Of a DNA stretch of 64,000 bases, positions 17,595 through 24,229 are shown one piece after another; the stretch's first letter is position 1; each line of letters opens with the position of its first letter. Both the position numbers and the translations under genes were made by a program. Source of the stretch: Lachnospiraceae bacterium. GTDB lineage: Bacteria; Bacillota; Clostridia; Lachnospirales; Lachnospiraceae. Location of the stretch: contig CAADTP010000046.1 in NCBI GenBank assembly GCA_900751995.1, positions 1-64,000 of the forward strand. The letters run 5' to 3'. The notes below the pieces were generated by a model, which searched no databases, was not told the origin of the DNA, and saw only the letters and a program-made list of their open reading frames with translations.

Positions 17595-19778
17595 ATGTCT
17601 GTAACAATAGCTCTTGCCGGAAACCCGAACTGTGGTAAGACTACAATGTTCAATGCTCTTACAGGCGCAAACCAGTACGTTGGTAACTGGCCAGGTGTTA
17701 CTGTAGAGAAAAAAGAGGGCAAGCTGAAAAACCAGAAGGATGTAACGGTAACAGACCTTCCGGGTATCTATTCACTTTCCCCGTATACACTTGAGGAGGT
17801 TGTCAGCCGTGATTACCTTCTGAAAGAGAAACCGGATGTGATCATCGATCTTGTGGATGCAACAAACATCGAGAGAAACCTGTATCTTGCAACCCAGCTT
17901 CTTGAAATCGGTATCCCGGTTGTTATCGCTCTTAATATGGTGGATCTTCTGAAAAAGAACAACATCCATATCAATGTAAAAGGCTTAAGCTCCGCGCTTG
18001 GATGCCCGATCGTTGAGACCTCTGCTCTTAAAGGAACAGGCCTTAAAGAGGTTGTTGATGAGGCAATCAAATGTGCGAACCAGCACAGAGTACCATCGAA
18101 GCAGATGGAATTTCCGAAAGCAGTAGAAAAAGCTGTAAATGAGATCGAGGGATTTGTTCCTGCAAACATCGCTGAGGAGAACAAGAGATGGTATGCAGTA
18201 AAGCTTCTTGAGAGAGACAGCAAGGTAAAAGAAGGTCTGAACCTTCCGGCTTCTGCACAGTCCAGGATCGAGGAGATTGCTTCTGGCCTTGAGAAGGCAG
18301 AGGATGATGATACAGAGAGTATCGTAACGGATGGAAGATATCAGTACATCCAGAAGGTTGTTTCTGCAAACGTTAAGAGAAGCGGAAATAAGATGACAGT
18401 TTCCGATAAGATCGACCGTATCGTAACAAACCGTGTTCTCGGTCTTCCGATCTTTATCCTTACCATGTTCATCGTTTATTATGTATCGGTAACAACAGTT
18501 GGTACCATGGTAACAGACTGGACAAACGACAGCTTTGTGGGAACCATCCAGAGTGTTGTGTCGGATGGACTCGGCAATGCCGGTGTTGCTGACTGGCTGG
18601 TGAGCCTTGTATCAGATGGTATCATCGGTGGTCTTGGTGCAGTGCTTGGATTCGTTCCGCAGATGGCGATCCTGTTCCTGTTCCTTTCCATCCTTGAGGA
18701 TTGCGGTTACATGGTTCGTATCGCGTTCGTCATGGACCGTGTATTCCGTCATTTCGGACTTTCCGGAAAGAGCTTTATCCCGCTTCTTATCTCCTCCGGC
18801 TGTGGAATCCCTGGAATCATGGCTTCCAAAACGATCGAGGCAGATAATGACCGTCGTCTGACGATCATGACAGCAACATTTATCCCATGTGGTGCCAAGC
18901 TTCCGGTTATCGCTCTTATGGGCGGTATCATGACTGCTTATGCAACCGGTGACTATGTAGCTGCTGGTTTCATCACACCACTGATGTACTTCATCGGTGT
19001 TGTAGCAGTTCTTGTATCTGCGATCATCCTGAAGAAAACAAAACCGTTCTCCGGTAAACCTGCTCCGTTCGTAATGGAGCTTCCGCAGTACCATATTCCG
19101 TCTGCAAAGACAGTTCTGCTTCACGTTTGGGAGAGACTGAAAGGCTTCATCATCAAAGCCGGTACCATTCTTTTCCTTGCAACTGTTATCATGTGGATCC
19201 TTTCCAGCATCGGAAATACAGGAAGCGGAATCGGATTTGTTGAGGACAGCAACGACAGTATCATGGCTATCCTTGGTGGTATCCTTGCTCCGATCTTTGC
19301 TCCTCTTGGATTTGGCAAATGGCAGCCGGTTGCAGCCTCCATCTCCGGATTCTCCGCAAAAGAGTCCATCGTAAGTACAATGGGTGTTCTTGCAAACGTA
19401 GCTGGTGATGATGCAGAGGATACCATGATCGTTGGTGCAGCGATCAAAGCATGGTTCCCGACAGCAGTAGCAGCATTTTCTTTCCTGCTGTTCAACCTGC
19501 TTGACTCTCCGTGCCTTGCAGCTATTTCTACAATGGCACATGAGATGCAGTCCAGAAAATGGTTCTGGTTTGCAATTCTCTTCCAGAACATTTTTGCTTA
19601 TGTTGTAACACTTTGTGTATACCAGATCGGTCTTGTTGTCACAGGTGCCGGTTCCTTCGGAATTGGAACGATCGTAGCGCTGATCCTTGCAGCGATCCTG
19701 CTCTTCCTTTTGTTCAGACCAGATCCGTACAAGAACCAGAACGATGTTACAAAGAGATCTGTACAGGCAGCAGAGTAA
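17595..19778 (+). CDS. feoB: Ferrous iron transport protein B
   Basis: This 727-residue membrane protein has an N-terminal G domain with G1 GNPNCGKTT, G2 NWPGVTVE, G3 DLPGIYSL and G4 NMVDLL. A GDI-like spacer helical domain follows (about residues 165-260), then two Gate repeats with about eight transmembrane helices. Gate motifs include SSGCGIPGIMASKT and ISGFSAKESIVSTM. The conserved Cys in SSGCGIPG lies on the presumed pore. It imports Fe2+ across the cytoplasmic membrane. It is preceded by two feoA genes and followed by a Cys-rich partner and an HMA protein in the same operon. Confidence 0.97.
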   Translation: MSVTIALAGNPNCGKTTMFNALTGANQYVGNWPGVTVEKKEGKLKNQKDVTVTDLPGIYSLSPYTLEEVVSRDYLLKEKPDVIIDLVDATNIERNLYLATQLLEIGIPVVIALNMVDLLKKNNIHINVKGLSSALGCPIVETSALKGTGLKEVVDEAIKCANQHRVPSKQMEFPKAVEKAVNEIEGFVPANIAEENKRWYAVKLLERDSKVKEGLNLPASAQSRIEEIASGLEKAEDDDTESIVTDGRYQYIQKVVSANVKRSGNKMTVSDKIDRIVTNRVLGLPIFILTMFIVYYVSVTTVGTMVTDWTNDSFVGTIQSVVSDGLGNAGVADWLVSLVSDGIIGGLGAVLGFVPQMAILFLFLSILEDCGYMVRIAFVMDRVFRHFGLSGKSFIPLLISSGCGIPGIMASKTIEADNDRRLTIMTATFIPCGAKLPVIALMGGIMTAYATGDYVAAGFITPLMYFIGVVAVLVSAIILKKTKPFSGKPAPFVMELPQYHIPSAKTVLLHVWERLKGFIIKAGTILFLATVIMWILSSIGNTGSGIGFVEDSNDSIMAILGGILAPIFAPLGFGKWQPVAASISGFSAKESIVSTMGVLANVAGDDAEDTMIVGAAIKAWFPTAVAAFSFLLFNLLDSPCLAAISTMAHEMQSRKWFWFAILFQNIFAYVVTLCVYQIGLVVTGAGSFGIGTIVALILAAILLFLLFRPDPYKNQNDVTKRSVQAAE

Positions 19779-19999
19779 TTGAAAACCGGTCATACAGTAA
19801 CGATCCGGTACATATGATAGCTTTGAAATGATGCTGTAAGGACAGCTGAAATGATAAGAAATGCAGGAGACCGGGGATGTAAATACCTGGTCTTCTGTGC
19901 TATAATAAGCCTGAAGAAATATGGAAGTTTTTTTACAAAAGTATTATCAGAGGCTGGCAGCAGTTCACAGGCTGTACAGCGAAAGAAAGGGTGACAGAT

Positions 20000-20197
20000 A
20001 TGAGTATGATAGCGGATATTATTGTACTGGCACTGGTGATCGCATATGGCGTATTTGTGGTCAGTTATCTCTATTCAAGAAAGAAACAGGGGCTCAGCTG
20101 TGTCGGCTGTGCCGGTAACACACGTACAGGTGGCTGTGGTGGTAGCTGCTCCGGTCATTGTTCCGGCTGCTCCGGCTGCAGTGGAATGCATAAGTAA
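20000..20197 (+). CDS. FeoB-associated Cys-rich membrane protein
   Basis: This ~65-residue protein has one transmembrane helix (IADIIVLALVIAYGVFVVSYLY) followed by a Cys/Gly-rich tail with CVGC, CGGSC and CSGCSGCSG motifs. It matches the small Cys-rich proteins found after feoB in Firmicutes, thought to handle iron or redox at the pore. The ATG at 20000 is preferred because AAAGGGTG lies just upstream; an in-frame GTG is nine bases earlier. It precedes the HMA gene by 18 nt. Confidence 0.85.
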   Translation: MSMIADIIVLALVIAYGVFVVSYLYSRKKQGLSCVGCAGNTRTGGCGGSCSGHCSGCSGCSGMHK

Positions 20198-20215
20198 CCA
20201 GGAGGGAAAGAAATC

Positions 20216-20572
20216 ATGGCAAATGCAATTGTTGTCATCGTTGTTATCATCATTATGCTGTTTGCCGGAAAAGGCGCATATAAACATCTGAAGGGCGAAG
20301 GCGCCTGCTGCGGAGGCGGCAGCAAGCCGGAGATCCCGAAGAAGAAGCTGGATGGAACCAAGCTGGGTGAGAAAACCATGAAGATCACAGGCATGCACTG
20401 TGAGAACTGTGTGGCCAGCGTCACAAGAGCGATCAACCGCATTGACGGTGCGGCAGCAAAAGTAAGCCTGAAAAAAGGTGAGGCAGTGGTTTCCTACGAC
20501 AGAGAGATTTCCGACGAAGAGCTTAAGAAGGTAGTGGAAGACAGAGGATATCACGTAGTTTCTATCCAGTAA
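20216..20572 (+). CDS. Membrane-anchored heavy-metal-associated (HMA) domain protein
   Basis: This 118-residue protein has an N-terminal transmembrane helix (AIVVIVVIIIMLFAG), a linker with a CCGGG motif, and a C-terminal HMA domain (about residues 53-118). The metal-binding motif is GMHCENC, followed by a beta-alpha-beta-beta-alpha-beta pattern ending GYHVVSIQ. Such domains bind Cu+ or related soft metals and act as chaperones. Its place at the end of the feo operon is unusual and suggests a link to metal handling at the membrane. The ATG follows AGGAGGGAAAGAAATC. Confidence 0.85.
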   Translation: MANAIVVIVVIIIMLFAGKGAYKHLKGEGACCGGGSKPEIPKKKLDGTKLGEKTMKITGMHCENCVASVTRAINRIDGAAAKVSLKKGEAVVSYDREISDEELKKVVEDRGYHVVSIQ

Positions 20573-20636
20573 AGCTTTATCATAAGAATAACTTTGCCGC
20601 GGCTTCTGAGCCGGCAGATCAGAGAAGAGACTTCTC

Positions 20637-20677
20637 GGCGAAATGCTTAAAAATATTTCGCCTGGGGGCCTTTTTTT
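20637..20677 (+). terminator. Terminator of the feo operon
   Basis: GGCGAAAT / ATTTCGCC hairpin with a 10-nt loop, then TGGGGGCCTTTTTTT. A second GC-rich hairpin precedes it. Confidence 0.65.
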
Positions 20678-20699
20678 GTATAAAAAGTCAGAGTTGCAA

Positions 20700-20729
20700 T
20701 TGACTCACTAATGTACACCATTGTATAAT
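20700..20729 (+). promoter_or_regulatory. Promoter of the nitrogenase-like/hyp cluster leader
   Basis: TTGACT (20700-20705) and TATAAT (20724-20729) are 18 nt apart. No other promoter-like pair is seen before the first cluster gene at 21043, so this is the best candidate for driving the cluster. The transcript would start near 20736. Confidence 0.7.
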
Positions 20730-20863
20730 AAAAACAGAAAAATTCAGACGGAACGAAATATTTTCTTTCTATCCGGATGAGGCATTAAAACAAAATACAG
20801 CAGGAAACAGACTTTGACGGCAAGGAATATCCGAGCAGGAATCGTTGTTCATCCGGCACAGCT

Positions 20864-20932
20864 TAACCGAATCAGCTGCGAAGCAGTTATTCGGTTATGA
20901 ACAAGCAGCAAATGCGGATCGCGAATATCCGC
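20864..20932 (+). repeat. Dispersed structured element, copy A
   Basis: Hairpin TAACCGAAT...ATTCGGTTA with CTGC-GAA-GCAG tip, then TATGAACAAGCAGCAAATGC and hairpin GCGGAT-cgcgaat-ATCCGC. It matches copy B (41151-41213) in the linker and 3' hairpin, while the stem sequences differ and both still pair. Confidence 0.65.
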
Positions 20933-20962
20933 TTGACTTTGTTTTGTGAGCGGAATACGGGA

Positions 20963-20995
20963 CTCTTTCACCTTGTGCGTGAAAGAGCTTTTTTT
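20963..20995 (+). terminator. Intrinsic terminator inside the cluster leader
   Basis: A 9-bp perfect stem CTCTTTCAC (20963-20971) / GTGAAAGAG (20979-20987) has loop CTTGTGC and is followed by CTTTTTTT. It ends 48 nt before the first gene's ATG, with no promoter between, so transcription must read through it. Confidence 0.85.
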
Positions 20996-21042
20996 ATGAA
21001 AAATACCTGCGGGAGCGGACAGAATGAATTAGGGAGGATTTT

Positions 21043-21816
21043 ATGCTGAAGGTAGCAGTATACGGAAAGGGCGGTATCGGAAAGTCTACAGTGACGTCCA
21101 ACCTGGCGGCGGCTTTTGCAGCCATGGGGAAAAGAGTGATCCAGATCGGTTGTGATCCCAAGGCGGATTCCACCATCAATCTTCTTGGGGGAGAACCTCT
21201 GCGGCCGGTAATGAATTATATGCGGGAAGAGGATGAGGAGCCGGAAAAGCTGGAGGATATTTCAAAGGAGGGTTTTGGTGGAGTCCTCTGCATTGAGACA
21301 GGCGGCCCCACGCCGGGACTTGGCTGTGCAGGCAGAGGTATCATCGCAACCTTTCAGCTTCTGGAGGATCTGAAGCTTTTTGAGACCTGGAAGCCGGATG
21401 TAGTGCTTTACGATGTTCTTGGAGATGTAGTATGCGGCGGTTTTGCGGCACCGATCCGGGAGGGCTATGCGGAAAAAGTACTCATTGTCACATCCGGAGA
21501 GAAAATGGCACTCTATGCAGCCAATAATATTTCCAGTGCTGTGCGGAATTTTGAGGATCGAAGTTATGCGAGGATCTTCGGGATCGTGCTGAATCACAGG
21601 AATGTGGAGAATGAAACGGAAAAAGTAAATGCTTTTGCAGAAAAAAATAATATCCCGGTCGTGGGTGAGATCCCGAGAAGTGACGAGATCATCCGATGGG
21701 AGGATCAGGGCAAAACGGTGATCGAGGGAGATGAAAATTCTGAGATCAGTGAGAAATTTTTTGCACTGGCCAGGAAGCTATTGGAAAGTGAAGAAGCGGA
21801 GAAGGAGGATATATGA
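21043..21816 (+). CDS. NifH-like reductase, copy 1
   Basis: This 257-residue protein is a NifH/BchL/CfbC-type homodimeric iron protein. The P-loop is YGKGGIGKST, switch region GCDPKADST follows, and both [4Fe-4S] ligands are present: Cys95 (GLGCAGRGI) and Cys131 (GDVVCGGF). The Arg next to Cys95, modified in nitrogenase iron proteins, is kept. It would hydrolyse ATP while passing low-potential electrons to the D/K-like pair encoded next. The ATG follows TTAGGGAGGATTTT; the stop overlaps the next gene by 4 nt. It is somewhat shorter than nitrogenase NifH. True nitrogen fixation is not supported. Confidence 0.9.
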   Translation: MLKVAVYGKGGIGKSTVTSNLAAAFAAMGKRVIQIGCDPKADSTINLLGGEPLRPVMNYMREEDEEPEKLEDISKEGFGGVLCIETGGPTPGLGCAGRGIIATFQLLEDLKLFETWKPDVVLYDVLGDVVCGGFAAPIREGYAEKVLIVTSGEKMALYAANNISSAVRNFEDRSYARIFGIVLNHRNVENETEKVNAFAEKNNIPVVGEIPRSDEIIRWEDQGKTVIEGDENSEISEKFFALARKLLESEEAEKEDI

Positions 21817-23117
21817 AAAAGGAAGCATATTTTGCAACTGCAGAAGAACTGGCCCGGGGCGGGCTGGAAGCGATCCCTCCGCAGATGATCTCCGGGAAGC
21901 ATCTGATCTATAGCTCTCCGGCAACTCTGGCATTTAACTCTCCGGGAGCGGAGGGCTTTGGCGTAAAGCGGGCCGGGCTTGCAGTGCCGGATTCCATTAT
22001 GCTGATCGTGGCACCGGGATGCTGCGGAAGAAATACTTCTCTTATCAGCTCCATGCCGGAGTACAATGATCGATTTTTTTATCTGATGATGGACGAGACG
22101 GATATTGTTACAGGCCGTCATCTGAAAAAGATCCCGAAAGCGGTAAAAGAGATCTGCGACTGCTGTGAGAAGAAGCCGTCTGTGGTAATGATCTGTATCA
22201 CCTGTGTGGATGCACTTCTGGGAACGGATATGGAACGTGTCTGCCGGAAGGCAGAGGAAAAGGTGGATATTCCGGTGCGCCCCTGTTACATGTACGCACT
22301 GACACGTGAGGGCAGAAAGCCGCCTATGGTCCATGTGCGCCAGTCCTTATACTCCCTCCTTGAGCCACAGAAGAAAAAGGGAAATGTGGTCAATCTTCTG
22401 GGATTTTTTTCGCCGCTGGTTGATGACTGCGAGATGTATGAGCTGCTGCAGCAGGCAGGCGTAAAGACCATCCATGAAATCTCAAGATGTAAGGATTATG
22501 AAGAATATCAGACCATGTCACAGGCCAATTTTAATCTGGTGCTTCATCCGGAAGCAAGGTTTGCAGCGGAGGATTTTCATGATCGGCTGAAGATTCCTTT
22601 TATTGAGCTTCGGAGGCTCTACCAGACAGATAAGATCGAAAATCAGTATCGTGCCTTGGGACAGGTTCTTGGAGTCTCTTTTGATCAGGAAGTGTATAAA
22701 AAAGCAGCAGAAGAGGCTGTGGAGCGATTCCGGGAGGTCTGTCCGGATGCGTCTTTTGCTGTAGGGGAGTGCATGAACGGAGATCCCTTTGAGCTGGCCC
22801 TTGCCCTGGTGCGGTATGGTTTCCGGGTGCCGGAGATCTACGGAACCATCACAGCCGAGAATTTTGTATACATACGGCATCTTGCGGAATTGAGTCCGAA
22901 TACAAAGGTTTTTTCCAATATGGAACCCACCATGCTGTATTACGATCCGTCCGGGAGCGGAGTGAACCTTACCATAGGAAAGGATGCAGGATATTATCAC
23001 CGGGATCAGCCAAATGCCGTGTGGAATCAGGACCGGCAGCCCTATGGCTATGCAGGGGTACGCAGGCTGTTTGAGACACTGACAGAGAAAGTTTTGCAGA
23101 AGGGAGAAAAGGTATGA
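21813..23117 (+). CDS. Nitrogenase component 1-like protein, NifD/NifE type, copy 1
   Basis: This 434-residue protein is of the nitrogenase component 1 family. By eye, Cys70/Cys71 (APGCCGRN) match NifD Cys88, and Cys131 (CITCVDALLGTDM) matches NifD Cys154. No match to NifD Cys62 is seen. The position of the FeMo-cofactor ligand Cys275 is taken by His245 (LVLHPEAR). The ligand His442 region (PYGYAGVRRLF) lacks the His. It should bind an interface Fe-S cluster with the K-like partner and a different active-site group. It overlaps both neighbours by 4 nt (ATGA), giving tight stoichiometry. Extra Cys-rich patch CDCC near residues 115-118. Confidence 0.88.
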   Translation: MKKEAYFATAEELARGGLEAIPPQMISGKHLIYSSPATLAFNSPGAEGFGVKRAGLAVPDSIMLIVAPGCCGRNTSLISSMPEYNDRFFYLMMDETDIVTGRHLKKIPKAVKEICDCCEKKPSVVMICITCVDALLGTDMERVCRKAEEKVDIPVRPCYMYALTREGRKPPMVHVRQSLYSLLEPQKKKGNVVNLLGFFSPLVDDCEMYELLQQAGVKTIHEISRCKDYEEYQTMSQANFNLVLHPEARFAAEDFHDRLKIPFIELRRLYQTDKIENQYRALGQVLGVSFDQEVYKKAAEEAVERFREVCPDASFAVGECMNGDPFELALALVRYGFRVPEIYGTITAENFVYIRHLAELSPNTKVFSNMEPTMLYYDPSGSGVNLTIGKDAGYYHRDQPNAVWNQDRQPYGYAGVRRLFETLTEKVLQKGEKV

Positions 23118-24151
23118 GAGGACTTCGGAAATATCTGACACCTTTTGCACCGGATCAGTCCGGAGCTGTGTCAGTGCTGTATGAGCTTGGCGGTATCATC
23201 GTGATCTGTGATGCAGGAGGATGTGCGGGAAATGTCTGCGGCTTTGATGAACCAAGATGGTTTGAACAGAAAAGCGCGGTATTCAGTGCAGGACTTCGGG
23301 ATATGGATGCCATCCTGGGACGGGATGACCGCCTGGTTGCCAAGCTTGTGGATGCAGCAGTAAAGGTGGAGGCAGGCTTTGCAGCCATTATCGGAACACC
23401 GGTACCTGCTGTGATCGGAACGGATCATCAGGCACTGCGGCGGATGTGCGAGAAGAAAACAGATCTTCCGGTGCTTGCAGTAAATACCAACGGAATGGAG
23501 CTTTATGATGCGGGAGAGCGGAAGGCTTATCTGGAGCTTTTTAAAGCCTTTGCCCGGGAAAAGCTGCCTGTGGAGGCTGGTAAGACAGGAGTTCTCGGAA
23601 TGACACCTCAGGATGTCAGTGACCTGAAAGCAGCAGACAAGATCCGTGAAAAATTCCGTGCCAGAGGACAGAGAGCAGTCTGCTACGGAATGGGAGACGG
23701 GCTTGATGAGGTAAAAAAAGCCTCCTCTGTGGAAAAAAATATCGTGGTTTCTCCTGCGGCACTGGAATGTGCCAGATATCTGGAGAAAACCTTCGGAACA
23801 CCTTATGAGGTGGGATATCCTCTGGCGGAAGAGCTGGTTCCTGATATGGATTATACAGGAAAAAAGATTCTCATCGTGCAGCAGCAGGTGATGGCCGGTT
23901 CCATAAGAGAGGAGCTACGGAAACGTGGTGCGGACGGAGAGCTCACCGTGGCAAGCTGGTTTTCCATGGAAAAAGATCTCCTGGAGGAGGGCGATGTGTC
24001 ATTAAGGGATGAGGAAGATTACATGGAACTGGCAGAGAAGGGCGGATATGACGTGATCTTTGCAGACCCATGTATGAAGCGGATGACAAAGGCTTTTTCA
24101 GGAGTGTTTGTGGATACAGTGCATTTTGCGGTATCCGGAAAATGCAGGTAG
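23114..24151 (+). CDS. Nitrogenase component 1-like protein, NifK/NifN type, copy 1
   Basis: This 345-residue protein is a short NifK-like subunit. Only one of the three NifK interface cysteines appears kept: Cys37 (DAGGCAG), matching NifK Cys95. The positions of Cys70 and Cys153 read Pro. Cys32 and Cys42 lie nearby and might compensate. It shares its N-terminal layout (SGAVSVLYELGG) with the second K-like protein at 31478, at the same residue numbers. With the D-like partner it would hold a reduced-cysteine [4Fe-4S]-type cluster as in NifEN or BchNB (inference). ATGA overlap with the preceding gene. Confidence 0.85.
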   Translation: MRGLRKYLTPFAPDQSGAVSVLYELGGIIVICDAGGCAGNVCGFDEPRWFEQKSAVFSAGLRDMDAILGRDDRLVAKLVDAAVKVEAGFAAIIGTPVPAVIGTDHQALRRMCEKKTDLPVLAVNTNGMELYDAGERKAYLELFKAFAREKLPVEAGKTGVLGMTPQDVSDLKAADKIREKFRARGQRAVCYGMGDGLDEVKKASSVEKNIVVSPAALECARYLEKTFGTPYEVGYPLAEELVPDMDYTGKKILIVQQQVMAGSIREELRKRGADGELTVASWFSMEKDLLEEGDVSLRDEEDYMELAEKGGYDVIFADPCMKRMTKAFSGVFVDTVHFAVSGKCR

Positions 24152-24229
24152 ACCATAAGGGCAGGACATAAAGTTACATGCATGCTGCAGCCGGATCAGT
24201 GGAAATAGCTGCAGGGAATGGAGAAACAT

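Larger units (their letters stand above)
20736..20995 (+). ncRNA. Structured leader / possible attenuator or sRNA
   Basis: About 250 nt lie between a sigma-A promoter and an intrinsic terminator. A closing stem AAAACAAA (20787-20794) / TTTGTTTT (20938-20945) encloses a long hairpin: TTGTTCAT (20845-20852) pairs with ATGAACAA (20897-20904), and TAACCGAAT (20864-20872) with ATTCGGTTA (20889-20897, sharing one base), capped by CTGC-GAA-GCAG. A 3' hairpin GCGGAT (20914-20919) / ATCCGC (20927-20932) follows. It could be a cis-acting riboswitch or attenuator for the downstream cluster, or a separate small RNA. It matches no riboswitch class I can name. Confidence 0.55.

Noticed and set aside
18612..19793. 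393-residue minus-strand frame across feoB
   Set aside because: Shadow frame of feoB, low-complexity Cys/Asp/Arg composition, no start signal.
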